Assembly (NCBI GenBank): GCA_045597845.1
Contig: JAZLKZ010000131.1
Location: 1-16,907 of the forward strand
Direction of reading: 5' to 3'
Length of the DNA: 16,907 bases
Source of the DNA: Colimorpha sp045597845
GTDB taxonomy: Bacteria > Bacteroidota > Bacteroidia > Bacteroidales > P3
Numbering within the stretch: position 1 is the stretch's first letter; every line of letters begins with the position of its first letter. The translations under genes were made by a program, and so were the position numbers. Of this stretch, positions 7,779-16,022 are shown one piece after another. The notes under the pieces were generated by a model. That model worked only from the letters and a program-made list of their open reading frames with translations. It searched no databases and had not been told where the DNA came from.

Positions 7779-9335
7779 ATGAATATTCGCATTGTTCAAC
7801 ACAATATCATTACCAACAATCCAGAGGCCAACTTGGAATGGATTTTGGCTGAACTCGACAAGCCCGAGGCCAAGGAGACGCTCCTCACCGTATTCCCGGC
7901 TTGCACCCTTTGTGGCTATCCGCTTTATGGATCGGTGGCTTATACCGACATCCAAAAACGCTCCCAGGCTGTCCTTCAAGAGCTTGTCTCGCATTCCGAA
8001 CATCGCGCTTTCCTGATTGGCTTGCCTTTGCAGATTCAAGACAAGGGATTGTGCAATGCCATTGTTTTTGTGCAGAATTGCGCCATTCGAGGCATTGTAA
8101 CCAAAAAATATCTCGCTCCCGACGAGCAGAAATATTTTGTGCGCGGAGAGGGCGTGCAAATCATCCAATATCAGGAGCAACAAATTGCCATCGGCTTTTA
8201 CGAGGATTTGAAAGAACTTTCGAAGGGACATGTCGACCAACCCGACATGGTCATCTGCTGTGGCTGCAACATCTTTGACTATAACAAGCCCTATCGTACA
8301 CGCTATCGTATGCGCAAGATCGTCGAAAATCTCAATGCTTCGTTGGTTTATGCCAACCGTATCGGCGGCGAAGGCTCCTATTTGTATGCAGGTGGTTCCA
8401 TGGCGCTGAACGCTGCGGGCAACTTGTTGTGCCAGTTCCCTTATTTTGAAGAGACTTCTTCCAATGTGGATCTGCAGCTTATCGGTGATGTGAATGATGA
8501 AAAGCCAGAGGCTGTGGAGCTTGTCTATAATGCTCTTGTTATGGGAATCCGCGAGTATTTCTCCAAAAACGGGCAGAAACGCGCGGTGCTTGGTTTGAGT
8601 GGAGGCATCGATTCTGCGTTGGTGTGTGCCTTGGCGGTTGATGCTATTGGCGCAGAGAACGTACATGGACTTTTGATGCCGTCGCAGTTCTCTACCGACC
8701 ATTCCGTGAAGGATGCCGAGGATTTGGCAAAGAACCTTGGGGTCTCGTATGATATTGTCCCTATCCGACCCATTTTCGACCAGTTGAGGCTGTCTATGCA
8801 ACCCATTTTTGGCGACCGTCCCGAAGATGTTACCGAAGAAAACATGCAGGCCCGCATTCGTGGTACCATAGTGATGTCGTACGCCAACAAATTCGGTGCC
8901 TTGGCGCTCAACACTACCAACAAGTCGGAGGCGGCAATGGGCTATGGCACGCTTTACGGCGACAGTTGCGGTGCTTTGGGCGTGATTGCCGACCTTTACA
9001 AAACCGAGGTTTATGAGCTCTCCAACTGGATTAACCGTAATGGTGAGCGCATTCCACAGAATACCATCGACAAGGCTCCATCGGCCGAACTGCGTCCCAA
9101 CCAAAAGGACACTGATTCTTTGCCCGACTATGCCGTGCTGGATGCCATTCTCAACCTCCATATCGAGGAACAACTGAGTCAAGACGAGATTGTTGAGGAG
9201 GGCTACGATGCGGAACTTGTAGCTACTGTTTTGCGAAAGGTGCGCATCAACGAATGGAAACGCTTGCAGTTCGCCCCGTTGCTGAAAGTCTCTCCGATGA
9301 GTTTCGGTCTCGACCGCAGGGTGCCTATCAGTTGA
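7779..9335 (+). CDS. nadE: NAD+ synthetase with degenerate glutaminase (nitrilase) domain, 518 aa
   Basis: Catalyses the last step of NAD+ synthesis, amidating nicotinate adenine dinucleotide with ATP in the cytoplasm. Residues 1-250 form a nitrilase-fold domain that in relatives supplies ammonia from glutamine. Residues 260-518 form the synthetase: ATP-pyrophosphatase P-loop SGGIDS at 274-279, then NTTNKSE, GDSCGALGVIADLYKTEVY and PSAELRPNQKDTDSLPDY, all well conserved. The nitrilase triad is not: the usual FPE is FPA (Ala41), Lys110 (TKKYL) is kept, and the nucleophile in the usual ICED is Tyr141 (IGFYED); the loop after the Lys is also shortened. The enzyme should therefore be unable to use glutamine and should depend on free ammonia or another donor. 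It has its own promoter and a palindromic terminator. Gene identity is very firm; loss of glutaminase activity is inferred from residues. Confidence 0.95.
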   Translation: MNIRIVQHNIITNNPEANLEWILAELDKPEAKETLLTVFPACTLCGYPLYGSVAYTDIQKRSQAVLQELVSHSEHRAFLIGLPLQIQDKGLCNAIVFVQNCAIRGIVTKKYLAPDEQKYFVRGEGVQIIQYQEQQIAIGFYEDLKELSKGHVDQPDMVICCGCNIFDYNKPYRTRYRMRKIVENLNASLVYANRIGGEGSYLYAGGSMALNAAGNLLCQFPYFEETSSNVDLQLIGDVNDEKPEAVELVYNALVMGIREYFSKNGQKRAVLGLSGGIDSALVCALAVDAIGAENVHGLLMPSQFSTDHSVKDAEDLAKNLGVSYDIVPIRPIFDQLRLSMQPIFGDRPEDVTEENMQARIRGTIVMSYANKFGALALNTTNKSEAAMGYGTLYGDSCGALGVIADLYKTEVYELSNWINRNGERIPQNTIDKAPSAELRPNQKDTDSLPDYAVLDAILNLHIEEQLSQDEIVEEGYDAELVATVLRKVRINEWKRLQFAPLLKVSPMSFGLDRRVPIS

Positions 9336-9392
9336 TGATGTAAGTGGTGAAAAGAGAATGTCTGTCAGATTCAGACGCTATGACCATAAAGC

Positions 9393-9420
9393 TTAACGGT
9401 CGGCGATCGCCGACCGTTAA
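9393..9420. terminator. Perfect-palindrome terminator between nadE and the convergent lipoprotein gene
   Basis: A perfect 28-nt palindrome (half-site TTAACGGTCGGCGA) lies 57 nt after the nadE stop and 15 nt before the end of the convergent gene at 9436. The T-tracts are weak on both sides, so termination is inferred from stem strength and position between convergent genes. Confidence 0.7.
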
Positions 9421-9435
9421 TTGTATTATCGATTG

Positions 9436-10668
9436 TTAGTTGATAGGCTGAACCACTTTTCTAAGCTGTTCGATGTCGAGCATCTGGTAGGTGATCTTTG
9501 TGGTGTCGGCGAAGTTCTCCTTGTTGTTTTTGTATCTTTCTTCATCGTAAACCGAGGCCTGTTCAAACAGTGTCTTGGCGATTTCTTCCTTCATCTCGAC
9601 AAACTCCAATTCGCCTTTTTCCAGTTTTTTGATGCTCGATTCGGAGAGGTATTGACTTACTGCTTTGATTTGTTTTGGCGACAGTTTCCCTTTCTCGTCG
9701 AGAGAGTGCTGCAGTTCGGGGAAATTCACCCATCCCGTAATGGTGGTTTCCAGCAAGGCTATGTTCTTGCGGTTCTTGTCGGTGTAGTAGCCAAGGTAGG
9801 CGTGACAAGGCTCCACGAAGATTACGGGTTTCAATCCAATCTTGCGCAAAATGGAGGCAAAAAATACGCAAGCGTCAACACAATTGGCTTGACGAGTGTT
9901 GTACACCTCGTCGAAGAACCTGATATGCTGTACGTTGGTGCGTTTCGAAGGGTTCGAGGTGCAGGAAATCGACGAATAGGCAATTCCGTGGTTCAGGGCG
10001 TAGTACCAAATGGCAAACACCTGTTGCTTGACCTGCTCTGCGTTTTTCTGGTATCCGTTGAATCGCGTTACCACATTGAGGTTGAGCGTCTCCGTGAGGA
10101 TGTTCTCGATGTAGGGGTGGTCCTCGTTTACATAGCCGGCAAACATCCATCTCACATCCACGTTGTGTCCTGTAGTGTCGCGTAGGCTCAGCGGACATTC
10201 GTTCACGGAGCGGTATTGCAACTTCAGATTCTTGATGTCAACCTCTTCGTCGTTGATGAAACAGGTGAAAGTCAAGTCGATGTTGCCGCTTTGGCGTGTG
10301 GCGTAAAGCTTGTCGTACTTCCATTTCACGATAGGGTGGAAGGTGTATCGTTCTCCCTTCTTGGAAAGCGTCTCTTGCAGAATGGTAACGTAGTTCAGGC
10401 TTGAGGAGTCGAGTACCACGCGAAGCACTCCGTTGTTCACGGGACTGGTGACGGAAATGGTGAACGGTTCCAGTTCTGCAGGACCATTGTAATTGTTCAA
10501 AGCGAGGAGAAAGGAAGGGTAAAGCTGGTTGTCGAAGGTGGGGTTGTAGCTTGCGCTGAATTTCACCAAATCGGGGTCGAACGAACTTTTGTGGCGTGCA
10601 TGGAAATCGCATGCAGTCAAGCAGATGGCCGCCAAAATCAAGGCAAGGAAATTCTTCGCTTTGTTCAT
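9436..10668 (-). CDS. Transglutaminase-like lipoprotein, 410 aa
   Basis: Predicted lipoprotein with a papain-like transglutaminase core. The signal peptide ends in LTAC (Cys20 lipidated). The ATG at 10668 is preferred to a TTG six bases earlier. Residues about 25-200 are beta-rich and unassigned. The transglutaminase core lies at about 225-320: Cys263 in ANCVDACVFFASILRKIG, His289 in EPCHAYLGYY, and an acidic residue, probably Glu307 in LLETTITGW, give a plausible Cys-His-acid triad. The C-terminus is charged and helical (about 325-385). Bacteroidota carry related lipoproteins of unknown substrate; they may act as peptidases or cross-linkers in the periplasm. It starts 6 nt after the transporter stop, so the two are translated from one mRNA. 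Fold assignment is good; activity is unproven. Confidence 0.8.
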   Translation of the reverse strand: MNKAKNFLALILAAICLTACDFHARHKSSFDPDLVKFSASYNPTFDNQLYPSFLLALNNYNGPAELEPFTISVTSPVNNGVLRVVLDSSSLNYVTILQETLSKKGERYTFHPIVKWKYDKLYATRQSGNIDLTFTCFINDEEVDIKNLKLQYRSVNECPLSLRDTTGHNVDVRWMFAGYVNEDHPYIENILTETLNLNVVTRFNGYQKNAEQVKQQVFAIWYYALNHGIAYSSISCTSNPSKRTNVQHIRFFDEVYNTRQANCVDACVFFASILRKIGLKPVIFVEPCHAYLGYYTDKNRKNIALLETTITGWVNFPELQHSLDEKGKLSPKQIKAVSQYLSESSIKKLEKGELEFVEMKEEIAKTLFEQASVYDEERYKNNKENFADTTKITYQMLDIEQLRKVVQPIN

Positions 10669-10674
10669 TGTCAA

Positions 10675-12033
10675 TTAGTTCATAATTCCACTGATAAGTA
10701 CAACTGTCAAGGCAATGGGTGCCACAAAGCGTGCCAGGAATCTAAAGACTTTGTAGTAGCCAATCTTGAGGACTCCATGGTTGGAAAGTTCGTCTCGAAC
10801 ATCCTTCTCGGGCATGCCCCATCCTAAGTAGATGACGGTGAGCAGGGCGCAGATTGGGGGCAAGTAGATGGAGTTGAGGTTGTCCACAAAGTCAAAGATG
10901 GCGTCGCCTCCAATTTTAACGCTGCTTAAAACGCCGTTGCTCAGCGAGATGATTGCAGCCATCGCCATGGTGGCAAGGCCGAAGATAATGGTGGATTTCA
11001 GGCGTGGGCTGCCGATGGTCTCCGAAAGCCATGCAGACAGACCTTCCAACAAGGAAATGTTGCTGGTGAGAGCTGCAATCACTACCAAGAGGAAGAATAT
11101 GGCAGCAAAGATAGAACCTACCACTGGAGTCATGGAATTGAATACCTGAGGCAATACGTTGAACACCAGTCCGGGTCCGCCGGCAGGTTCCAATCCACAG
11201 CTGAACACGGCGGGGAAGATGGCGATGCCGGCAAGAATGGCGATGAGTGTATCGCTTGCGGTAATCCACAAAGAGGTCTTAAACAGATTGTCGTCCACAG
11301 GAATATAAGAACCATAAACCACCATGACACCCATGCCAACCGAGAGCGAGAAGAGCGCCTGCCCCAAAGCGGCAAGGATGCCTTCGCCCGTAAGTTTGGA
11401 GAAATCGGGGTTGAAGAGGTATGCCAAACCCTTGGAAGCACCTGGCAAGGTGAGGGAACGCACGCAGAGAATCAGAATCAGCACCAGCAAGAAGGGCATC
11501 AGGATTTTTGAGATGCGTTCGATACCGTTCTGCACACCACCGATGATGATGGCTCCCGTGATGATAGCGAAGATCGCCATGTAGATGATGGGTCTTCCTG
11601 CGCTCGTGGAGAAGAGTTGGAAATGACTTTCAACGGCTTCGGCATTCTGTCCCAAAGCGGCAATGGTTCCCGTGCAGGAGTCGGCGAAGTAGTTCAGCAC
11701 CCATCCCGAAATCAGGTGATACTGCGATTGGATGAAAAACAGCGTGATGACACCCAAAATGCCGATGATGGTCCATCCCTTGTGTTTGGGGGTGAGGGTG
11801 GAGAATGCTTTTGCGGGGGAGTGCTGCGAGCGGCGGCCGATGACAAATTCACTCATCATCAGCACCATGCCAATCAGGAACACAAAGAGCAGATAAACGA
11901 TGAGGAATGCTCCACCGCCGTATTTGCCACAGATATAGGGAAAACGCCAAATGTTGCCCAGTCCGACGGCGGATCCTACGGCAGCCATGATGGCTCCAAT
12001 GCTCGATGAAAATGAGTTTTTTTGTTCAGCCAT
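10675..12033 (-). CDS. Sodium-dependent transporter of the NSS (SNF) family, 452 aa
   Basis: Inner-membrane Na+-coupled symporter, most likely for an amino acid or related amine. TM1 carries the family signature: residues 12-33, with GSAVGLGNIWRFPY unwound at the substrate and Na+ sites. TM2 (GGGAFLIVYLLFVFLIGMV), TM3 (WTIIGILGVITLFFIQSQY) and the later ALTSNISLLE segment, equivalent to the TM8 sodium site, are also typical. The length of 452 with about 11 membrane helices is that of the bacterial MhsT-like subgroup, which lacks helix 12. The start is the ATG in MAEQKNSFSS. It lies 50 nt after ruvC and 6 nt before the transglutaminase-like lipoprotein, all on the minus strand, suggesting an operon. 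The substrate cannot be read from the sequence. Confidence 0.92.
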   Translation of the reverse strand: MAEQKNSFSSSIGAIMAAVGSAVGLGNIWRFPYICGKYGGGAFLIVYLLFVFLIGMVLMMSEFVIGRRSQHSPAKAFSTLTPKHKGWTIIGILGVITLFFIQSQYHLISGWVLNYFADSCTGTIAALGQNAEAVESHFQLFSTSAGRPIIYMAIFAIITGAIIIGGVQNGIERISKILMPFLLVLILILCVRSLTLPGASKGLAYLFNPDFSKLTGEGILAALGQALFSLSVGMGVMVVYGSYIPVDDNLFKTSLWITASDTLIAILAGIAIFPAVFSCGLEPAGGPGLVFNVLPQVFNSMTPVVGSIFAAIFFLLVVIAALTSNISLLEGLSAWLSETIGSPRLKSTIIFGLATMAMAAIISLSNGVLSSVKIGGDAIFDFVDNLNSIYLPPICALLTVIYLGWGMPEKDVRDELSNHGVLKIGYYKVFRFLARFVAPIALTVVLISGIMN

Positions 12034-12083
12034 AATAAAATAAGTTTTGTTAGTTTGTGTTAGTTTTTTTCTTGATGTTAAGG

Positions 12084-12662
12084 TTATTCAACTCTGTCAG
12101 GGTTTTGGTTCACAAAGTCGGCCCACTGCTGTTTCTTGCTTTTCGTTGACTTTTTCGGCTTGAGTTGCTGACGTAGGTCATGAAGTGGGTCGCTCTGATC
12201 GAGAAAGCAAGTGTAAGCTACTGCGAGTGCGTCTGACGCGTCCCTGTATTGAGGCAGTTCGTCGAACTTGAAGATGGATTGCATCATCATTGCCACTTGG
12301 TCCTTCGATGCCACGCCGTTGCCGGTCACGCGTTGCTTGATGATGGCTGGCTCGTATTCCGTATAGCTCAAATCTCGGCTCATGGCGGCGGCTATGGCGA
12401 TGCCCTGTGCCTTGCCGAGCTTGATCATGGATTGCGGATTCTTGCCCACAAAAGGCGCTTCGATGGCGAGGTGGTCGGGATGAAAAGAGTCGATGATGCG
12501 TTGCGTAGAGTCGTAGATTTTGCGCATCCGCAACTTGAAATCGCTGATTTTTTTCAGATAAAGCACATCCATAACCAACAGTTTGGGCGATTCGTCCATG
12601 TCGGTTTCCAGAATGCTATATCCAAGTATCTGAGTACCAGGGTCGATTCCAAGTATAATCAT
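12084..12662 (-). CDS. ruvC: Crossover junction endodeoxyribonuclease RuvC, 192 aa
   Basis: Resolves Holliday junctions with RuvAB during homologous recombination and repair, as a dimer with a Mg2+ active site. The catalytic acids are all present: Asp7 (LGIDPG), Glu68 (LAIEAPF), Asp141 and Asp144 (RDASDALAVAY), in the same positions as the E. coli D7/E66/D138/D141 set. The core is normal in length (about 160 residues) and is followed by a basic tail (KPKKSTKSKKQQW, about 168-180), as often in Bacteroidota. The frame can be opened 54 codons further upstream, but the RuvC family begins at MIILGIDPGT, so the ATG at 12662 is used. It heads the minus-strand group with the NSS transporter. Only ruvC of the ruv genes is in the window. 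Confidence 0.96.
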   Translation of the reverse strand: MIILGIDPGTQILGYSILETDMDESPKLLVMDVLYLKKISDFKLRMRKIYDSTQRIIDSFHPDHLAIEAPFVGKNPQSMIKLGKAQGIAIAAAMSRDLSYTEYEPAIIKQRVTGNGVASKDQVAMMMQSIFKFDELPQYRDASDALAVAYTCFLDQSDPLHDLRQQLKPKKSTKSKKQQWADFVNQNPDRVE

Positions 12663-12666
12663 TTTG

Positions 12667-12674
12667 CAAAAATA
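12667..12674 (-). promoter_or_regulatory. Possible -7 promoter element immediately before ruvC
   Basis: Read on the minus strand, TATTTTTG fits TAnnTTTG and is followed by only CAAA before the ruvC ATG. If used, transcription would start at or within a few bases of the start codon and give a leaderless or near-leaderless mRNA. No -33 box is evident, so this may be chance in AT-rich sequence. Confidence 0.4.
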
Positions 12675-12802
12675 CGAAAAAGATTTCACTCTGTCGTCGC
12701 ATTCTTTGTGTGAGATTGCACGAAAAGAAAGTAAAGGATGCATGTCAATACAATAGTCTATAAAAAGTTCACCCAAAATAAAATAGTTTGAATTGTTATA
12801 TG

Positions 12803-12810
12803 TATCTTTG
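12803..12810 (+). promoter_or_regulatory. Bacteroidota -7 promoter element for the type I RM locus
   Basis: TATCTTTG matches TAnnTTTG and stands 72 nt upstream of the hsdR ATG at 12882. The TTTG at 12787-12790 is closer than the usual -33 distance. This is the only promoter-like sequence seen before the operon. Confidence 0.55.
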
Positions 12811-12881
12811 TACTTTGAAAACAAGATTGTATCTGTAAATCTGAGGAAGTATCAGTTGTCTTTTAACCAGAAAATACTACA

Positions 12882-15215
12882 ATGGATGTAAATAAGAAGG
12901 AACTGACGGAACAAGAAATTCGAACGATGTTCATTACACCTGCCTTGATTGCAAAAGGTTGGGAAGTGCCTAAAAATATGCGTGAAGAATATTACTTCAC
13001 GGATGGCCGAGTGATTGTTGCTGGTCGTCAGCATTCTGTTGCCGAAGGCAAAAAGGCTGATTATCTGCTTTTCCATAATTGGAAACCCATTGCCGTTTTG
13101 GAAGCCAAAGACAACAAACACGCCGTCGGCGGTGGCATACAGCAAGCCATCGACTATGCTCAAATCCTGGATTTGAAGTTCGCCTATTCCAGCAACGGCG
13201 ACGCGTTTTTGGAACACGATTTCACCACTGGAAAGGAAACCGAACTGAAAATGGACGAGTTTCCAACAGAAGATGATTTGTACCAGCGTTATCTTGCCAG
13301 CAAAAATTATAGCGACGAGGAACAGAAAATAGTTGAGACTCCCTATTATTTTGATGCCTACAGTTACGAGCCACGTTACTACCAGCGTATCGCCGTTGAC
13401 CGCACGGTGGAGGCCATCGCCAAAGGGCAAGAACGTATCCTTATCGTGATGGCCACCGGAACGGGAAAGACTTACACCGCTTTCCAAATCATCCACCGGC
13501 TGCACAAGAGCGGCGCCAAGAAGAAAATCCTATACCTCGCCGATCGCAATATCCTGATTGATCAGACGATGGCGCAGGACTTCAAACCTTTCAAGAAGTT
13601 TATGACCAAAATCACTTCCGTGGGCGAAGGTGAAGAGAAAATCGACTCCGCATACGAAGTGTATATGGCTTTGTATCACCAATTTGTGGGAAAAGAGGAC
13701 GAGCTGGATCCGTTTTTGGAGGTACAGAAGAACTTCTTCGACCTCATCATTGTAGATGAGTGTCACCGCGGCAGTGCGAAGGACGATTCCGCCTGGCGCA
13801 AAGTGCTTGAATATTTCGATAGCGCCACGCAGATAGGCATGACGGCCACGCCCAAAGCCGTGGAAGGCGCCAACAATCTCGACTATTTCGGCGAACCCGT
13901 TTACACCTATTCGCTGCTGCAAGGTATCAACGACGGCTTTCTTGCGCCCTATCGCGTCACCGCCGATTTCATCAACGTGGATTTGCAGGGCTGGACTCCG
14001 GAAGAAGGCGAACTCGACCTTTTCGGACAGGAGATTGAGCTGAAACTCTACCAACGACAGAATATTGGACGGGACATCGCCATTAAGTTGCGGCGCAAAG
14101 TGGTAGCCCGCCGCATCGCGCGAATGCTGCACGACATCGGCAGGATGACCAAAACTATCGTCTTCTGCTCCGACATTGAGGAAGCCGCCGAGATGCGTTC
14201 CCTCCTCGTGAGTATGAATGCCGATTTGTGCAAAAAGAATCCGTATTATGTTACGCGCATCGTGGGAGAAGACAAAGAGGGCAAAAAACAGTTGGACAAT
14301 TTCATCAGTGTAGATGAACCCTATCCGGTTATCGTAACCACTTCCGAATTGCTTTCCACGAGCGTGGACTGCAAGACCTGCGGACTCATCGTCATCGACA
14401 AGGAGATTGGCTCAATGACCGAGTTCAAGCAAATCATCGGGCGTGGCACCCGACTGCGCAAGGACAAAGGCAAGTGGCACTTGGAGATTTTGGACTTCCG
14501 TAATGCAACCGCCAAATTCAAGGATCCCGAGTTTGACGGCGACCCGGAACCACCTGCCAAAAGCCCCGCGAAGTACAACATAGACAATGATGGCGGTTCA
14601 TCTGACAGTTTCCATGAAGATGAAGTACATTATAATGCACGTACCAAATATGTCATCAACGGGCAGGACATCCGCATTGAGTCGGAGATTGTGAGCGTAT
14701 TGGGCGAAGACGGCAAGACGATGCGCACGGAAAGCGTGCAGACCTTTGCCCGCAAGCAGATCCGCCTACGTTATGAAACCCTCGACCAGTTCATCCAGAC
14801 CTGGACGGAAACCGAGCGCAAGCAGGCCATCCTCGACGAACTGAAAGAGTACGCCATCCTCATCGATGCCGTGCGCGAGAAGAATGCCGCCCTGAAAGAT
14901 GCCGACATCTTCGACATCATTTGCCACGTGGCGTACGACCAGCCGCCGCTCACCCGCAAGGAACGCGCCAACAACGTGAAGAAGCGCAACTACTTCGGCA
15001 AGTACGAGGGCAAGGCGCGCGAGGTGTTGAAAGCCCTGCTCGACAAGTACGCCGAAAACGGCATCCTCGACTTCGAGCGCGCCGACATCCTGGAAATCCC
15101 GCCGTTCAACCTGATTGGCAAGCCCACCAAGATCATCAAGCTCTTCGGCGGCCAAGACGGCTTCGAAAAGGCGATAAAAGAATTAGAAGAAGAAATTTAT
15201 AAAGAAATTGCATAA
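12882..15215 (+). CDS. hsdR: Type I restriction enzyme R subunit (EcoEI-like HsdR), 777 aa
   Basis: Motor and nuclease subunit of a type I restriction system: with HsdM and HsdS it binds unmethylated target DNA, translocates DNA with ATP and cuts at a distance. The nuclease is N-terminal, with a PD-(D/E)xK site at Asp60 (KADYLLF), Glu74 and Lys76 (LEAKD). The SF2 helicase follows: Walker A ATGTGKT at 191-197, DECH at 292-295, TATP at 321-324, IVFCSD for motif IV, and FKQIIGRGTRLR for motif VI. The C-terminal part (about 600-777) is of the EcoEI_R C-terminal type and ends in a charged helix. All catalytic motifs are intact. At 777 residues it is of the shorter EcoEI-like class. It is the first gene of the locus, unlike the more usual M-S-R order. 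The last third is visibly richer in G+C than the first. Confidence 0.95.
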   Translation: MDVNKKELTEQEIRTMFITPALIAKGWEVPKNMREEYYFTDGRVIVAGRQHSVAEGKKADYLLFHNWKPIAVLEAKDNKHAVGGGIQQAIDYAQILDLKFAYSSNGDAFLEHDFTTGKETELKMDEFPTEDDLYQRYLASKNYSDEEQKIVETPYYFDAYSYEPRYYQRIAVDRTVEAIAKGQERILIVMATGTGKTYTAFQIIHRLHKSGAKKKILYLADRNILIDQTMAQDFKPFKKFMTKITSVGEGEEKIDSAYEVYMALYHQFVGKEDELDPFLEVQKNFFDLIIVDECHRGSAKDDSAWRKVLEYFDSATQIGMTATPKAVEGANNLDYFGEPVYTYSLLQGINDGFLAPYRVTADFINVDLQGWTPEEGELDLFGQEIELKLYQRQNIGRDIAIKLRRKVVARRIARMLHDIGRMTKTIVFCSDIEEAAEMRSLLVSMNADLCKKNPYYVTRIVGEDKEGKKQLDNFISVDEPYPVIVTTSELLSTSVDCKTCGLIVIDKEIGSMTEFKQIIGRGTRLRKDKGKWHLEILDFRNATAKFKDPEFDGDPEPPAKSPAKYNIDNDGGSSDSFHEDEVHYNARTKYVINGQDIRIESEIVSVLGEDGKTMRTESVQTFARKQIRLRYETLDQFIQTWTETERKQAILDELKEYAILIDAVREKNAALKDADIFDIICHVAYDQPPLTRKERANNVKKRNYFGKYEGKAREVLKALLDKYAENGILDFERADILEIPPFNLIGKPTKIIKLFGGQDGFEKAIKELEEEIYKEIA

Positions 15216-15272
15216 ACCACTGCCGCTTTTAACAAACAACAAGAAGAAATTAATAAATTGAAAACTCAGTAG
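15216..15272 (+). other. In-frame coding remnant after hsdR
   Basis: Directly after the hsdR stop, the same frame continues open for 18 codons and ends at TAG (15270-15272). Its translation, TTAAFNKQQEEINKLKTQ, is strongly helical and coiled-coil-like, not random. HsdR already ends at a normal place for its family, so this may be the scar of another gene's 3' end left by rearrangement, or a former HsdR tail cut off by a nonsense change. Confidence 0.35.
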
Positions 15273-15292
15273 TAATAGAAAACAACAAATAT

Positions 15293-16021
15293 ATGGAAAT
15301 CAACATCTCAAAAAAGAATACCATTCAAGATATGACGGATTGGTTTTGTTCGGCTCCACCCAAGGGAGGCAAAGAGCAATGGAAAGAAGGAAGAAGTGCT
15401 CTTGAATTTGCACGTTTCGCAACCTCCAAAAGTTTTGAAAATCTTATAAATAAATTGGTTAAAGACCTTGATCTGAAATCAAAGAGCTTTGAGTGCGAAC
15501 CTGAAGCCGAGACATCATTTCCTGTTGAAAAGATGGGCTACGGAGGACCAAGAAATCACGATCTGCTAATGATTGGCGAAGATTGTATCATCGGTGTTGA
15601 GGCAAAAGTTTCCGAAGCATTTGATAAAACAATCCGCGAAAAACGAAAGGATGCCAAATCTAATATGGAACAACGCTTGAACGGCGCCATTAAATATATT
15701 TTTGGAGATAACAAACCTGAAAATGTTGAAAATTTGAAATATCAACTTTTCTCAGCCATTATTGGCACCACTGAGGAAGTTAAAAAAGCGAAAAATCCCA
15801 ATATCAATACCGCAGTAATTCTTATTTTAGTTTTTACAGGAGATGTGGCTGAGGTAAAAGAAGGTGAAGTTGAAAGAAACAACAACGATTATAAAGATTT
15901 TATTGAGACTTTACACGTTGACGAAAAGGGTGGTTTCAAAGTCGCCGATACAGACTCAATTCAGTGCTACATTCGCAAAATAGAAGTCGGAATCAAAAAA
16001 AACATTACTTATAATTTCTAA
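15293..16021 (+). CDS. Predicted PD-(D/E)xK nuclease (DUF6946-like) within the RM operon, 242 aa
   Basis: Predicted soluble nuclease-fold protein, from memory most like the DUF6946/PGN_0703-type putative restriction endonucleases. Evidence: an N-terminal W-x-x-GRSALEFARF block (residues 30-42), acidic residues near 69-73, then Asp90 in NHDLLMIGEDCIIGVEAKVSE with Glu103 and Lys105 forming a D-x12-ExK site, and a downstream KYQLFSAIIGT helix (149-159) typical of that group. No membrane segment or signal is seen. It lies 77 nt after hsdR and 11 nt before hsdM, so it should be co-expressed with the RM enzyme. Its base composition is clearly more AT-rich than hsdM and the hsdR 3' end, which suggests separate acquisition. 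It could be an extra effector of the locus or an unrelated passenger. The nuclease fold is a motif-based prediction. Confidence 0.7.
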   Translation: MEINISKKNTIQDMTDWFCSAPPKGGKEQWKEGRSALEFARFATSKSFENLINKLVKDLDLKSKSFECEPEAETSFPVEKMGYGGPRNHDLLMIGEDCIIGVEAKVSEAFDKTIREKRKDAKSNMEQRLNGAIKYIFGDNKPENVENLKYQLFSAIIGTTEEVKKAKNPNINTAVILILVFTGDVAEVKEGEVERNNNDYKDFIETLHVDEKGGFKVADTDSIQCYIRKIEVGIKKNITYNF

Positions 16022-16022
16022 T

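Noticed and set aside
7719..9182. 487-codon open frame on the minus strand opposite nadE
   Set aside because: nadE on the + strand has unmistakable family motifs, and the minus frame shows none and has no promoter or signal.
12663..12824. 54-codon N-terminal extension of ruvC
   Set aside because: RuvC proteins begin at the MIILGIDPG segment. The extension is not RuvC-like and overlaps the promoter-like region.
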